Of a stretch of 64,000 nt of DNA, positions 9,123-19,494 are shown piece after piece. The DNA is from an uncultured Marinobacter sp. (GTDB lineage: Bacteria; Pseudomonadota; Gammaproteobacteria; Pseudomonadales; Oleiphilaceae). The translations under genes and the position numbers were made by a program. The DNA lies in the NCBI RefSeq assembly GCF_947488835.1, contig NZ_CANLBK010000003.1:424109-488108 (forward strand). Reading direction: 5' to 3'. Numbering within the stretch: position 1 is the first letter of the stretch; each line of letters begins with the position of its first letter. The notes beneath the pieces were generated by a model, which did not search any database, had not been told where the DNA came from, and saw nothing but the letters and a program-made list of their open reading frames with translations.

Positions 9123-10943
9123 TTAGCCGGTAAATGCCATGTTCTCCGGATCGATCTGCATCAGGTTACGGCTCGGGCTCAACATGCTTGTGGCATGGGT
9201 TTGGGCCCTGGGTAGCAACCGTTCGAAATAGAACTCGGCGGTGGCCAGTTTGGCATTGTAGAAAGCTTCGGAATCGTCGCCCCCGTTGTCCAGACGATCT
9301 GCGGCAGCCACAGCCTGGCGTAGCCACATATAGGCCATGGTCACATAGCCGCTGTACATCAGAAAATCGTAAGAAGCCGAGCTAACCACATCCCGGTCCT
9401 TGCGCGCGGCAAACATGATCCGCAGGGTGAGCAAGTTCCACTGAGCAGTAAGTTTGAGCAGCTCTACCGCAAATGGGCGCACACGGCTGTCGGTCAAATG
9501 CTTACGGGCAAAGTTGGCAATCCGGGCGGTGAACTCACGAACCGCACCGCCTTTGGTGGTCAGCAGTACCTTGCGGCCCAGCAGATCCAGCGCCTGAATA
9601 CCGGTGGTGCCTTCATACAAGGTGGCAATCCGAGTATCCCGGGCAATCTGTTCCATGCCGTGTTCACGAATGTAACCGTGGCCGCCAAATACCTGCATTC
9701 CCAGGTTAGCCGCTTCGTTGCCCAGTTCGGTCAGGAAGCCTTTCAGAATCGGAGTCAAAAAGCCCAGTTTGTCATCGTATTTGGCGGCTTTCTCTGCATC
9801 TCCGGCGGAATGGCCTTCAACCATATGGTCTGCCAGGCGAGCGGCGTCATACAACATGGCGCGGCCACCTTCAGCAATGGCTTTTTGGGTCAGCAGCATA
9901 CGGCGCACATCGGCGTGGTGAATCAGGCTGTCTGCCACCTGTTCGGGGTCTTTCTTGCCAGAAAGCGCACGCATGGAGCGGCGCTCTTTGGCGTAGTCCA
10001 GAGCCCATTGATACGATAGTTCAGCGGGCCCCACACCTTGAATTGCGGTACCGATACGAGCCGTGTTCATAAAGGTGAACATGCACTCCAGGCCTTCGTT
10101 CTCGGGGCCGATCAGGTAGCCGGTTGCGTCATCAAAATTCATAACGCAGGTCGCAGAGGCCTTGATGCCCATTTTTTTCTCGAGGCTGCCACAAACTACG
10201 GCGTTGCGCTCACCTACTCCACCTTCGGCGGTGGGCACGAACTTGGGCACAATGAACAGACTGATGCCGCGGGTTCCTTTGGGCGCGCCCGGCAGACGAG
10301 CCAGAACAATGTGGATAATGTTCTCGGTAAGATCGTGGTCACCGGAGGAGATAAAGATCTTGGTGCCGGTAACCTTGTAGCTACCATCAGCCTGTGGTTC
10401 AGCTTTGGTTTTTACCTGGCCCAGATCCGTACCGCATTGGGGCTCGGTCAGGCACATGGTGCCGGCCCAGCGGCCCTCTGTCATAGGCAGCAGGTAGGTG
10501 TCTTTCTGATCGTCAGAGCCGTGCAAAAATATTGTGTTCATGGCACCCATCGACAAGCCCGGGTACATGGAGAACGACCAGTTCGCTGTGCCCATCATTT
10601 CCTGCTTCAGCAGGCCCATGGAAGCAGGCAGGCCTTGGCCGCCGTATTCTTCCGGGGCAGAAAGCCCCTGCCAGCCACCCATCACATAGTGATCGTAAGC
10701 TTCTTTGTAGCCCTTCGGAGTGGTTACCTCGCCATCTTTAAGCGTACAGCCTTCTTCATCCCCCGGCTGGTATAGGGGGCTTAGCTGTTCTTCGCTGAAG
10801 CGCGCGCACTCGGTGAGGATAGCGTCCACGATATCCGGAGTTGCGTTCTCTCCGCTGGCCAATGTGGCGTAGTGCTTTGGGTAATCAAACACTTCATTCA
10901 GCAGAAACTTCATGTCACGCAAGGGCGCCTTGTAAACCGGCAT
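9123..10943 (-). CDS. Acyl-CoA dehydrogenase with C-terminal extension (DmdC/AcdM-like)
   Basis: This FAD-dependent enzyme would introduce a trans-2 double bond into an acyl-CoA. The protein is about 606 residues, longer than the usual 380-residue ACAD, and belongs to the long COG1960 subgroup with an extra N-terminal segment (YKAPLRDMKFLLNEVFDY) and a C-terminal domain. Landmarks are the FAD/substrate loop MCLTEPQCGTDLG, the GTKIFISSGDH strand, and the catalytic-base motif ATLYEGTTGIQALDL. The subgroup includes 3-methylmercaptopropionyl-CoA dehydrogenase (DmdC), so either fatty-acid beta-oxidation or DMSP demethylation is possible; no other dmd genes are nearby. ATG at 10943 has AGAGGA 6 bases upstream; a TTG two codons earlier is less likely. 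Confidence 0.9.
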   Translation of the reverse strand: MPVYKAPLRDMKFLLNEVFDYPKHYATLASGENATPDIVDAILTECARFSEEQLSPLYQPGDEEGCTLKDGEVTTPKGYKEAYDHYVMGGWQGLSAPEEYGGQGLPASMGLLKQEMMGTANWSFSMYPGLSMGAMNTIFLHGSDDQKDTYLLPMTEGRWAGTMCLTEPQCGTDLGQVKTKAEPQADGSYKVTGTKIFISSGDHDLTENIIHIVLARLPGAPKGTRGISLFIVPKFVPTAEGGVGERNAVVCGSLEKKMGIKASATCVMNFDDATGYLIGPENEGLECMFTFMNTARIGTAIQGVGPAELSYQWALDYAKERRSMRALSGKKDPEQVADSLIHHADVRRMLLTQKAIAEGGRAMLYDAARLADHMVEGHSAGDAEKAAKYDDKLGFLTPILKGFLTELGNEAANLGMQVFGGHGYIREHGMEQIARDTRIATLYEGTTGIQALDLLGRKVLLTTKGGAVREFTARIANFARKHLTDSRVRPFAVELLKLTAQWNLLTLRIMFAARKDRDVVSSASYDFLMYSGYVTMAYMWLRQAVAAADRLDNGGDDSEAFYNAKLATAEFYFERLLPRAQTHATSMLSPSRNLMQIDPENMAFTG

Positions 10944-11198
10944 AATCAATCCTCTGTACTGGGTCTGAAAGTCTTCTAGCGGGGTTTATTCACCGCCAAG
11001 TTGCCTGCAGTTTTACGGCATAGTGCTACGGAATCCATTGACGAAAAGCGCTCATGACGGTGTCAGCAAAGACAGTTCAGAGGTTTTTGACGGGCCATCC
11101 GCTGATCGAAGAACTCTCCTCGGGCGTATTCAAGTATCGGGTACGAACGCGTTAAACCCGATCGTAATTCTGAGTTAAAAAGCTTTCTGGAGAGCTAT

Positions 11199-11675
11199 AT
11201 GAACAGTGTAAAAAACGTGCAAAATCTGTGTTCTGTGATACCCAATGCTGGGCGGCACTCTATACTCGTGTTGATCGCGGTTTTGGCAATGCTCGGGGGC
11301 TGCTCTGGCCCTGCACTTACAGATTATGCAGAACGCGGGCCCAAGCTCATTCCGGAAGTGTTCTTTAACGGTGAACTTAGCGCCCGTGGTGTGGTCAAGG
11401 ACATGTCCGGGGAGGTGATTCGCACCTTTGATGCGGATATCTCGGCATCCTGGAATGACGCTGGCGATGTGGCGGAGCCGGGAACCATGCGCTGGCGTGG
11501 TAACACCATTCACATGAACTATGTGCTACGAATAGCTTATGGCGATGGAACCCTGGATGTACGAATGGACGACTGGATGTATCTGATAACGCCCGACACC
11601 TTGATCAACCAGACCACCATGAGCAAATGGGGGGTTGATGTCGGTGAACTTGTGCTTGTGATACAGAAAAAATAA
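11199..11675 (+). CDS. DUF3833-like lipoprotein
   Basis: This 158-residue protein has a lipoprotein signal (hydrophobic stretch SILVLIAVLAM followed by lipobox LGGC), so it is probably lipid-anchored. The mature part contains FFNGELSARGVVKDMSG and MDDWMYLITPDTLINQTTMSKWG, both typical of the DUF3833 family, whose function is unknown. A GGAGAG ribosome site lies just before the ATG. The RND pump genes follow 37 bases downstream in the same direction, so it may share their transcript. Confidence 0.8.
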   Translation: MNSVKNVQNLCSVIPNAGRHSILVLIAVLAMLGGCSGPALTDYAERGPKLIPEVFFNGELSARGVVKDMSGEVIRTFDADISASWNDAGDVAEPGTMRWRGNTIHMNYVLRIAYGDGTLDVRMDDWMYLITPDTLINQTTMSKWGVDVGELVLVIQKK

Positions 11676-11712
11676 AACCCGGCGAAAGCCGGTCTGTCTG
11701 CTGAGAGACTTT

Positions 11713-12807
11713 ATGTTGAAACAATGGCTGATCGGTTTGCTACTGGTCGTATTAGCACTGGGTGCTGCTTTCGTTTATCGCAGCATGGATGAATCGGCTG
11801 AGGCGCAGGTTGCTCGTGAGCGGCCTGCGAGTGCCGTGAATATCGTGGTGCCCGCAACGGATACGGTGCGGGATGAGATCAGGGCAGTTGGTAGCTTGAA
11901 TGCAGTCAATGAGGTGAACCTGACCACTGAAACCAGCGGCCGTGTGGTAGGAATCAATTTGAAGTCTGGCCGCCCGATAAAGCAGGGCGACCTGCTGCTG
12001 CGGCTTGATGATCGACAGGCGAGGGCGGATCTGGGTGTTATTGAAGCCCAGTTGGCAGACGCTCGGCGTAAATACGAAAGAGCCAAAAGTCTGCGAGACA
12101 ACAACAGTATTTCCCAGTCCTTCGTGGATGAGTTGAGAACCGCCGTAGAGGTGTCTGAAGCTCAGCGTACCGCGGCTCAGGTCAGGCTTGAAAACCATCG
12201 CATTGAAGCCCCGTTCTCGGGCGTGGCAGGCTTGAGTGATATCAGTATCGGCGCCTATATTACCGCAGGTACCACCATAACCACGCTGGACGCTACATCC
12301 CCCATGGAGCTGAATTTCTCCATCCCCGAGCGCTTTCTTGGCCAGATCAATCCAGGCCAGAAGGTACAAGGCAGCTCCCCGGCTTACCCTGATCAGGTAT
12401 TCAGTGGTGAACTAGTTGAATTGGGTTCCCGCATTGATGAGCTCAGCCGTTCGTTACCGGTTCGCGCCCTGATTGATAACACGGAGGGGCGGTTGCGCCC
12501 CGGCCAGTTTATGTCCGTTAGCCTGACACTGCGCGAACGCCAGGCTCTGGTTATCCCGGAGCAAGCGGTTATGGTCCGTGGTGCTGAACAGTATGTGTTT
12601 GTGGCAGAAGACGGTGTTGCCCGGCGTGTGCCGGTAACGCTGGGCTCACGCATGCCCGGGCGTGTGGAAATTGCGGAGGGGCTAGCAGCAGATGATTCGG
12701 TGGTGGTGACAGGGCAAGACCGGCTTAGCAGTGGTGAACGTATCCGGGTGATCGATGATGAAAACGCGATTCCCGAAAACCGGTTTACCCTTTCTGTGGA
12801 GTCGTAA
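11713..12807 (+). CDS. RND efflux pump periplasmic adaptor subunit (MFP)
   Basis: This 364-residue membrane fusion protein has an N-terminal membrane anchor (WLIGLLLVVLALGAAFVY), a lipoyl/barrel-sandwich half (VNLTTETSGRVVGINLKSGRPIKQGD split around a helical hairpin at about residues 105-150), and beta-barrel and membrane-proximal domains ending near RIRVIDDENA. Adaptors of this kind bridge an inner-membrane RND transporter to an outer-membrane channel. The partner transporter begins 3 bases after the stop. The substrate is not predictable; MdtA/AcrA-type drugs or lipids are possible. Confidence 0.92.
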   Translation: MLKQWLIGLLLVVLALGAAFVYRSMDESAEAQVARERPASAVNIVVPATDTVRDEIRAVGSLNAVNEVNLTTETSGRVVGINLKSGRPIKQGDLLLRLDDRQARADLGVIEAQLADARRKYERAKSLRDNNSISQSFVDELRTAVEVSEAQRTAAQVRLENHRIEAPFSGVAGLSDISIGAYITAGTTITTLDATSPMELNFSIPERFLGQINPGQKVQGSSPAYPDQVFSGELVELGSRIDELSRSLPVRALIDNTEGRLRPGQFMSVSLTLRERQALVIPEQAVMVRGAEQYVFVAEDGVARRVPVTLGSRMPGRVEIAEGLAADDSVVVTGQDRLSSGERIRVIDDENAIPENRFTLSVES

Positions 12808-12810
12808 GCC

Positions 12811-15800
12811 GTGATTCTTTCCGATATTTCCATCAAACGCCCGGTGTTTGCCACGGTTCTCAGCCTGTTGATTGTCGTGTTTGGTCTGGCTGCCTTGTTT
12901 GGCCTACCCGTGCGCGAATATCCTGACATTGATCCACCCGTGGTGTCTGTTTCCACCAGCTATACGGGTGCGGCCGCGGAGGTGGTTGATACTCAGATCA
13001 CTCAGATAATCGAAGGTGCCATCAGCGGCATAGAAGGGATTCGCTCTATCCAGTCATCCACCCGTCAGGGCGGGTCCTATACCACGATCGAGTTTTCCTC
13101 CAGTCGGGATGTGGACATTGCAGCTAACGATGTTCGCGATGCTATTTCGAGGGTGAACAACCAGTTACCGGATGAAGCCGATCCGCCCGTGGTGCGCAAA
13201 GCGGATTCCGATGCCCGCCCCATGATGTGGGTAACCCTGCGCAGCGATGACTGGGATTCAGCCCAGATGAGCGACTATGCCGACCGGGTTCTGGCAGATA
13301 GATTGGCGGTGGTGGATGGCGTCGCCGATGTGCGAATTGGTGGTGAGCGCCGCTATGCCATTCGCGTGTGGCTCGACCGGGAACGCCTGGCGGCTCGCGA
13401 TATAACCGTGGCCGAAGTTGAGCGGGCGTTGCGCGCCAACAACGTAGAACTACCCGCAGGTTCTGTGGATTCTTCCACTCGTAACTTTACCGTGCGGGCA
13501 GAAGGCAGGCTGGAAACGGTCGAAGAGTTCCGTGAGCTGGTGATTCGCCGGGATGGCAACCAGCTGCTGCGCCTGGGCGAAGTCGCCAATGTGGTTATGG
13601 GTGTGGAATCCGATATCGGGCGCTTGCGGGCCAACGGCCAAACGGCCATTGGTATGGGTATTATTCGCCAGTCCAAGGCCAATACCGTGGCAGTATCCGA
13701 TGCTGTTCGGGGTGAGCTGGATAAAATACGGGAAACCCTGCCACCGGAAATAAGCATCACTGAAAGCTATGACGAATCCATTTTCATTCGTGCCTCCATT
13801 CGCGAGGTAATGATTACCTTGGCGATTGCCGTGTCGTTGGTAATCCTGGTGATATTCCTGTTCCTGCGCTCCTGGCGCGCCACCCTGATTCCCGCCGTGA
13901 CCATTCCGGTAGCGGTAATCGGTGCCTTTATCGGCCTCGGCTTTCTGGGCTTTTCCATCAACGTACTCACCTTGCTGGCGGTCATACTCGCCATCGGCCT
14001 GGTGGTGGACGACGCGATAGTAATGCTGGAAAACATCCAGCGCCGAATTGATAAAGGCGAGCCTCCACTTCTGGCCGCTTATCGTGGTGCCAGGCAGGTA
14101 GCCTTTGCGGTGATTGCCACCACCCTCACTCTGGTGGCGGTGTTTGTGCCCATATCGTTTATGGGCGGCAACATAGGCCGACTGTTTGCGGAGTTTGGCT
14201 TCACTCTGGCGGCGGCAGTGGTGGTGTCCAGCCTGGTGGCGCTGACTCTCGCACCCATGCTTTGCTCCAAGTGGCTAAAACCCAGCCCGAAAAGTGGCGA
14301 GGGGCGTGGTTTCTGGGCGGTCATCGAGAAAGTTCTGAGCGGACTCACCAGTGGATACGAACGGCTGCTGAGGTTTTCACTTAACCAAGCAGGCTTGGTG
14401 CTGGGCATTGGTTTGGTGGGGCTGGTTGTGGCGGTTGTGATATACCCGAAGCTGCCTCAGGAATTGGCACCAATCGAGGATAGAGGCACGATTATAATGC
14501 CCGCCAGTGCGCCTCGGGGAGCCACGGTTCAATACACCGATCACTATGTAAAACAGGCCGAAGAAAAGCTTATGCCTTTTCTAAAAGAGGGGCCTGCCAG
14601 CCGCATGCTGTCTATTGTCGGCTTTCGCGAGCGGGAAGACAGCGCGTTCATAATTATGGGGTTGGCCCCCTGGGATGAGCGGGAGATCAAGCAGCAGCAG
14701 GTGACCAACGAAATACGGAAAAAATTTGCTGATATTTCCGGTATTCGCATGGTGGCGATCAATCCGCCAGGATTGGGGCAGCGTGGTTTCAGTCAGCCAG
14801 TAGAGTTTGTAGTTGCCGGACCGGACTATGAATCCGTGCAGGCCTGGAGTGATGAACTGGTAGAGCGAGCCAAAGACAATCCCAACCTGCTGAACTTGCA
14901 AACAGACTTTGAGCTCACCCGGCCGGAACTCAGCGTTGCCATTGACCGCGAGCGCGCGGCAGATCTGGACATTACCATTGAGGATGTGGGCCTTACACTG
15001 CAAACCATGCTCGCTTCCCGGAAGGTCACCACCTATCTGGAACGTGGCCGCGAGTACGATGTCATCATGCAGGCAAATGATGCCAGCCGCGCGACACCGT
15101 CAGATCTGGGCCAGATATTCCTGCGCCCGAGAGAAGGTGGCGACCTGATTCCACTGCAAGCACTGGTTTCAATTGCAGAGAAAGGGGCAAACCCCGATCT
15201 TCGCCGCATAGATCGCCTGCCGGCGGTGGTGATCAGCGGATCTCTGGCAGATGGCTACGACCTTGGCTCGGCATTAACCTATCTGAACACCCTTGCGGTG
15301 GACACCTTGCCGTCAGAAGCCCGGTTGAGTTACCAGGGCTTGAGCCGGGAGTTTCAGGAATCGTCCTCGGCGATTTATGTCACCTTCGGCCTGGCCTTCA
15401 TCATCGTGTTTTTAGTGTTGGCAGCCCAGTTTGAAAGCTGGATTCACCCGCTGATTATCATGCTTCCGGTGCCATTGGCCGTGACTGGCGCACTGTTGGC
15501 ACTGTGGTGGAGCGGCATCAGTTTGAACATATACAGCCAGATAGGGATTATTATGTTGCTGGGCCTTATGTCTAAAAATGGCATATTGATTGTGGAGTTT
15601 GCCAACCAGCTGCGAGACGAAGGCTACGCGGTAAAAGACGCAATTCTGGCGGGCGCGTCCCTGCGCTTCCGGCCCGTGCTGATGACGACCATCTCCACGG
15701 TCTTTGGCGCGGTGCCTCTGGTTATTGCAACAGGCGCGGGTGCTGAGAGCAGGGCAGCGATTGGTATGGTGATTCTTGGCGGGCTGATTTTTGCGACCAC

Positions 15801-15924
15801 GCTTACGTTGTTTATCATCCCGGTGCTATACAATCTGCTGGCCGGCTTTGCCAAATCCGCCAATGCGATTGAACATGAGCTGGAGCGCCAGGCCTCGATA
15901 TCCCAAGCCAGTTCGTCAGATTAA
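12811..15924 (+). CDS. RND (HAE1-type) multidrug efflux transporter
   Basis: A 1037-residue inner-membrane proton antiporter with the internally repeated RND fold: TM1 (RPVFATVLSLLIVVFGLAAL), a first large periplasmic loop (REYPDIDPPVVSVSTSYTGAAAE), TM2-6 from about residue 335, a second periplasmic loop and TM8-12. The TM4 proton-relay motif GLVVDDAIVMLEN carries the paired aspartates, and TM10 has the matching SKNGILIVEFANQ with its lysine. The GTG start is coupled to the adaptor gene upstream. No TolC-like channel gene and no local regulator are adjacent, so the pump probably borrows a channel encoded elsewhere. Confidence 0.95.
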   Translation: MILSDISIKRPVFATVLSLLIVVFGLAALFGLPVREYPDIDPPVVSVSTSYTGAAAEVVDTQITQIIEGAISGIEGIRSIQSSTRQGGSYTTIEFSSSRDVDIAANDVRDAISRVNNQLPDEADPPVVRKADSDARPMMWVTLRSDDWDSAQMSDYADRVLADRLAVVDGVADVRIGGERRYAIRVWLDRERLAARDITVAEVERALRANNVELPAGSVDSSTRNFTVRAEGRLETVEEFRELVIRRDGNQLLRLGEVANVVMGVESDIGRLRANGQTAIGMGIIRQSKANTVAVSDAVRGELDKIRETLPPEISITESYDESIFIRASIREVMITLAIAVSLVILVIFLFLRSWRATLIPAVTIPVAVIGAFIGLGFLGFSINVLTLLAVILAIGLVVDDAIVMLENIQRRIDKGEPPLLAAYRGARQVAFAVIATTLTLVAVFVPISFMGGNIGRLFAEFGFTLAAAVVVSSLVALTLAPMLCSKWLKPSPKSGEGRGFWAVIEKVLSGLTSGYERLLRFSLNQAGLVLGIGLVGLVVAVVIYPKLPQELAPIEDRGTIIMPASAPRGATVQYTDHYVKQAEEKLMPFLKEGPASRMLSIVGFREREDSAFIIMGLAPWDEREIKQQQVTNEIRKKFADISGIRMVAINPPGLGQRGFSQPVEFVVAGPDYESVQAWSDELVERAKDNPNLLNLQTDFELTRPELSVAIDRERAADLDITIEDVGLTLQTMLASRKVTTYLERGREYDVIMQANDASRATPSDLGQIFLRPREGGDLIPLQALVSIAEKGANPDLRRIDRLPAVVISGSLADGYDLGSALTYLNTLAVDTLPSEARLSYQGLSREFQESSSAIYVTFGLAFIIVFLVLAAQFESWIHPLIIMLPVPLAVTGALLALWWSGISLNIYSQIGIIMLLGLMSKNGILIVEFANQLRDEGYAVKDAILAGASLRFRPVLMTTISTVFGAVPLVIATGAGAESRAAIGMVILGGLIFATTLTLFIIPVLYNLLAGFAKSANAIEHELERQASISQASSSD

Positions 15925-15962
15925 TGAACGGGCTGGTGTGACCCTGCAACCCGGAAGGTTTT

Positions 15963-17243
15963 ATGGCCATACCCAGCCAGTTCCGTTTACTGGGACAGCG
16001 GCGATTTTTGCCGCTTTATCTCACCCAGTTTTCCGGAGCGTTCAACGACAACCTCTATAAAAACGCGCTTTTGTTGCTGATTGCCTATCAGACCACAGGT
16101 TTGATGGGCTTGTCGGTGAACACGGTAATCAACCTGGCTGCGTTTCTGTTTATCCTGCCGTTTTTCCTGTTTTCCGGCATTGCCGGGCAGATGGCGGATC
16201 GTTATGAGAAAGCGGCCATTATCCGCAAGGTAAAACTGGCCGAAATAGGCATTATGGCTTTGGCTACCTCGGCACTCTGGCTTGGTTGGTACGAAGGGCT
16301 GTTGGTGCTGTTGTTCCTGATGGGCACCCAATCTACGTTTTTCGGGCCGGTGAAGTACGCCATTTTGCCCCAGGTGCTTGGGGAAGATGAGCTGGTAGGT
16401 GGCAATGGCCTTGTGAGCATGGGCACGTTTGTTGCCATTTTGCTCGGCACCATAGCCGCCGGCTTGCTGATGGGGCTTGAGGGCGCGGCAAAACTCACGG
16501 CTGCGAGCATTTTGGTGATGGCAGTTTTAGGCTATATCGCCGCAAGACAGGTGCCAGACACCGGGGTAACCCTTAATGCGCAGGCGGTGCGCTTCCGCCC
16601 GGTGTTGGAAACCTGGCACCTGATGGGTGTGGCCGCCGAGCGTAAGCCGGTGCTCTGGGCGATTCTCGCCATCTCCTGGTTCTGGTTTCTTGGTGCAGCC
16701 TATCTCACCCAGTTTCCCAATTTCGCGGTGAGTAACCTTCAGGGTGACGAAACCGTGGTCACGCTTCTTCTGACCATGTTTATCGTGGGCATCTCAATCG
16801 GCTCGATGATGTGTGAGCGCCTTACACGGCACCGAATCACTTTGACCCCTATTCCTTGGGGCGCTCTTGGGTTGACCCTTTTTGGGGTAGATCTGTTCTT
16901 TGCGGTACCGGCAAGCCTGGAGCCCTCCACCTGGTGGACATTGGTGACAGATCCAGCTTACATCCGGGTATTGGCTGATCTGGTGGGCATAGGAGTGTGC
17001 GGTGGCTTGTTTATCGTGCCCCTCTACGCGTTTATCCAGTATGAAACCCCGGAAAATAAACGAGCGCGAATCATTGCAGCACTGAATGTAATAAATGCGC
17101 TGTTCATGGTTGTAAGCGCACTCACAGGCATTATTGTACTCGGACTTCTCGAAGTGGGTATTCCGGGCTTCTTTCTGTTGCTCTCACTGGTCAACGGGCT
17201 TGTGCTCATAGCGGTGTGGCGTTTGCGGCGACGAGCAGGATAG
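15963..17243 (+). CDS. MFS transporter, lysophospholipid transporter (LplT)-like
   Basis: This 426-residue protein has 11-12 hydrophobic helices and the opening FLPLYLTQFSGAFNDNLYKNALLLL, which matches the LplT / Aas-associated MFS family that flips lysophospholipids inward for re-acylation. The FFGPVKYAILPQVL segment is also typical of that family. In many bacteria LplT is fused or adjacent to an acyltransferase-acyl-ACP synthetase; none is present here. It follows the RND transporter by 38 bases on the same strand. Transport of lysophospholipid is inferred from resemblance. Confidence 0.82.
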   Translation: MAIPSQFRLLGQRRFLPLYLTQFSGAFNDNLYKNALLLLIAYQTTGLMGLSVNTVINLAAFLFILPFFLFSGIAGQMADRYEKAAIIRKVKLAEIGIMALATSALWLGWYEGLLVLLFLMGTQSTFFGPVKYAILPQVLGEDELVGGNGLVSMGTFVAILLGTIAAGLLMGLEGAAKLTAASILVMAVLGYIAARQVPDTGVTLNAQAVRFRPVLETWHLMGVAAERKPVLWAILAISWFWFLGAAYLTQFPNFAVSNLQGDETVVTLLLTMFIVGISIGSMMCERLTRHRITLTPIPWGALGLTLFGVDLFFAVPASLEPSTWWTLVTDPAYIRVLADLVGIGVCGGLFIVPLYAFIQYETPENKRARIIAALNVINALFMVVSALTGIIVLGLLEVGIPGFFLLLSLVNGLVLIAVWRLRRRAG

Positions 17244-17248
17244 AGAGC

Positions 17249-17367
17249 TGTGGATAAATAGTTGGATAAGCTGCGGACAAGCCCTGAATATATTTTTTTA
17301 ATGCGATTTAAAACAACAGTTTAGTTGTCAATGCGGGATGCTTGATAAGCGACAGAATTGTGGATAA
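17249..17367. other. DnaA-box cluster with AT-rich stretch upstream of mnmG (possible origin-like region)
   Basis: The 356-base gap between the MFS gene and mnmG contains two perfect DnaA boxes in the same orientation, TGTGGATAA at 17249-17257 and 17359-17367. Two looser copies lie beside the first (17261-17269 and 17272-17280, two mismatches each). Between the boxes lies an AT-rich run (17286-17301, ATATATTTTTTTA) that could unwind. In E. coli oriC lies directly upstream of mnmG (gidA), so the position is suggestive. In Pseudomonas-type genomes the origin lies by dnaA/rpmH, which here should be just left of the window. The rest of the gap shows only a promoter-like site. Confidence 0.5.
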
Positions 17368-17531
17368 CTTTATTGAAAACTTTTTGAGGAGAGCTCCCCA
17401 AGCCTATGAAAACCCGATGATTTAGGTTTATCCCTGCATGGCAGGAAGCCTGAAGCATGTGTTTTATCCGGTGACAGCGACCCAATGGCTTTCGCTTTCA
17501 GGTGTTTCTGGTTAAAATTTGCACATTCTGA

Positions 17532-17560
17532 CTGCATTTTTCCGGGTGAAACGTTATACT
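17532..17560 (+). promoter_or_regulatory. Possible sigma70 promoter of mnmG
   Basis: TATACT at 17555-17560 is a good -10 hexamer, and CTGCAT at 17532-17537 lies 17 bases upstream as a weak -35. Transcription would start about 33 bases before the mnmG GTG. Confidence 0.4.
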
Positions 17561-17599
17561 CCCGGCCCTGTTTTTATCCCCCGATTTCCGAGGTGAGCT

Positions 17600-19486
17600 G
17601 TGGATTTTCCGACCCGTTTCGATGTAATTGTCATTGGTGGTGGCCATGCCGGTACCGAAGCCGCGCTTGCGGCCGCACGTATGGGCTCGCAAACCCTGCT
17701 GCTGACCCACAACATTGAAACCCTTGGGCAGATGTCCTGCAACCCGGCCATTGGGGGCATTGGCAAAAGCCATCTGGTTAAGGAAATTGACGCCCTTGGC
17801 GGCGCCATGGCCCAGGCAACCGATCTGGCAGGCATACAGTTCCGGGTGCTTAACAGCCGAAAAGGTCCGGCAGTGCGGGCTACCCGTGCCCAGGCAGACC
17901 GTGTGCTGTACAAGGCCGCCATTCGCCATACTCTCGAAAGCGAGCCTAATCTCACCCTGTTTCAGCAGGCTGCGGATGATCTGATTGTGGAAAACGATCA
18001 GGTAACCGGCGTCGTGACCCAGACGGGTATCCGGTTTAACGCTAAAACCGTCGTACTGACAACAGGCACCTTCCTCGGCGGCGTTATTCACATTGGCATG
18101 CAGCAGCATTCCGGCGGACGTGCCGGCGATGCGCCAGCCAACGCGTTGGCTCAACGGTTGCGAGAGCTGCCATTTAACGTAGGCCGCCTGAAAACCGGCA
18201 CGCCGCCACGTATTGATGCCCGCAGTGTCGATTTCTCCGTGATGCAGGAGCAGTGGGGCGATAACCCTGCGCCGGTGATGTCGTTTATTGGCAGCCGGGA
18301 TCAGCATCCGGAACAGGTGTGCTGCTACGTTACCCGCACCACCGAGCAAACCCACGACATTATACGCAGCGGCTTTGATCGTTCGCCTATGTTTGCCGGC
18401 AACATTGAAGGCGTTGGGCCGCGCTATTGCCCATCGATCGAAGACAAGGTCAACCGCTTTGCCGACAAAGACTCGCATCAAATATTTGTAGAGCCAGAAG
18501 GCCTGACCACCAACGAACTGTATCCGAATGGCATATCCACCAGTTTGCCGTTTGATATCCAGCTGGCGGCTGTGCGTTCGATTCCAGGTTTCGAAAACGC
18601 CCATATCACGCGGCCTGGTTACGCCATTGAGTACGATTATCTGAATCCGCAGGATCTGCGCCACACTCTGGAAACCAAGTTCATTCAGGGGCTCTATTTC
18701 GCCGGCCAGATCAACGGTACTACTGGTTATGAAGAAGCGGGTGCCCAGGGTTTGCTGGCCGGCATTAACGCTGCCTTGCGGGCGCAGGAAAAGAGCGAGT
18801 GGTATCCGCGCCGCGATGAAGCCTATCTCGGGGTGCTGGTGGACGATCTGATCACCATGGGTACCAAAGAGCCTTACCGCATGTTTACCAGCCGCGCGGA
18901 ATACCGCCTCATCCTGCGCGAAGACAACGCCGATCTGCGCCTCACCGAGACGGGCCGCAAGCTGGGACTGGTAAACGACGAGCGTTGGCAAAAATTCAAT
19001 ACCAAGTTTGAAGCCATTGCGACAGAGCGCAAACGTTTGGAAAGCACCCGCATACACCCTGCAACCGAAGCGGGTGATCGCGCCAATGAATTTCTCAAAC
19101 AACCCATGACCCGGGATCACACCTTGGCTGAGTTACTTCGTCGCCCGGAAATTGTGTACAGTCATGTGGCTGAAATCGGGGCTGCGCAAGCAGAAGATCC
19201 GGTTGTGGCTGAGCAGGTGGAAATCGAGATCAAGTACGAAGGCTATATTTCGCGCCAGACTGACGAAATTGAGCGTTTGCGCCGGAATGAGAACACGGCG
19301 CTGCCTATTGATCTGGATTACGATGTAATCGGCGGCTTGTCGAACGAGATCAAGCAGAAGCTGAAAGAAGTGCGCCCGGAAACCGTTGCACAAGCCTCGC
19401 GAATTCAGGGTGTCACGCCAGCTGCGATCTCGCAGATATTGGTAAATCTGAAAAAGCGCGAGCTTCTGCGCAAGCAGAGCGCCTGA
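17600..19486 (+). CDS. mnmG: tRNA uridine-5-carboxymethylaminomethyl modification enzyme MnmG
   Basis: MnmG (GidA) is the FAD/NADH partner of MnmE in wobble-uridine modification. The 628-residue product begins with the Rossmann FAD motif [21 protein letters not shown], carries [23 protein letters not shown], the cysteine region of the second FAD/NAD part, and [21 protein letters not shown], and has the C-terminal helical MnmE-binding domain ending near residue 620. The GTG start follows a GAGGTGAG ribosome site. It heads the conserved mnmG-rsmG-parA-parB order. Confidence 0.97.
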   Translation: MDFPTRFDVIVIGGGHAGTEAALAAARMGSQTLLLTHNIETLGQMSCNPAIGGIGKSHLVKEIDALGGAMAQATDLAGIQFRVLNSRKGPAVRATRAQADRVLYKAAIRHTLESEPNLTLFQQAADDLIVENDQVTGVVTQTGIRFNAKTVVLTTGTFLGGVIHIGMQQHSGGRAGDAPANALAQRLRELPFNVGRLKTGTPPRIDARSVDFSVMQEQWGDNPAPVMSFIGSRDQHPEQVCCYVTRTTEQTHDIIRSGFDRSPMFAGNIEGVGPRYCPSIEDKVNRFADKDSHQIFVEPEGLTTNELYPNGISTSLPFDIQLAAVRSIPGFENAHITRPGYAIEYDYLNPQDLRHTLETKFIQGLYFAGQINGTTGYEEAGAQGLLAGINAALRAQEKSEWYPRRDEAYLGVLVDDLITMGTKEPYRMFTSRAEYRLILREDNADLRLTETGRKLGLVNDERWQKFNTKFEAIATERKRLESTRIHPATEAGDRANEFLKQPMTRDHTLAELLRRPEIVYSHVAEIGAAQAEDPVVAEQVEIEIKYEGYISRQTDEIERLRRNENTALPIDLDYDVIGGLSNEIKQKLKEVRPETVAQASRIQGVTPAAISQILVNLKKRELLRKQSA

Positions 19487-19494
19487 ACCCTGCC

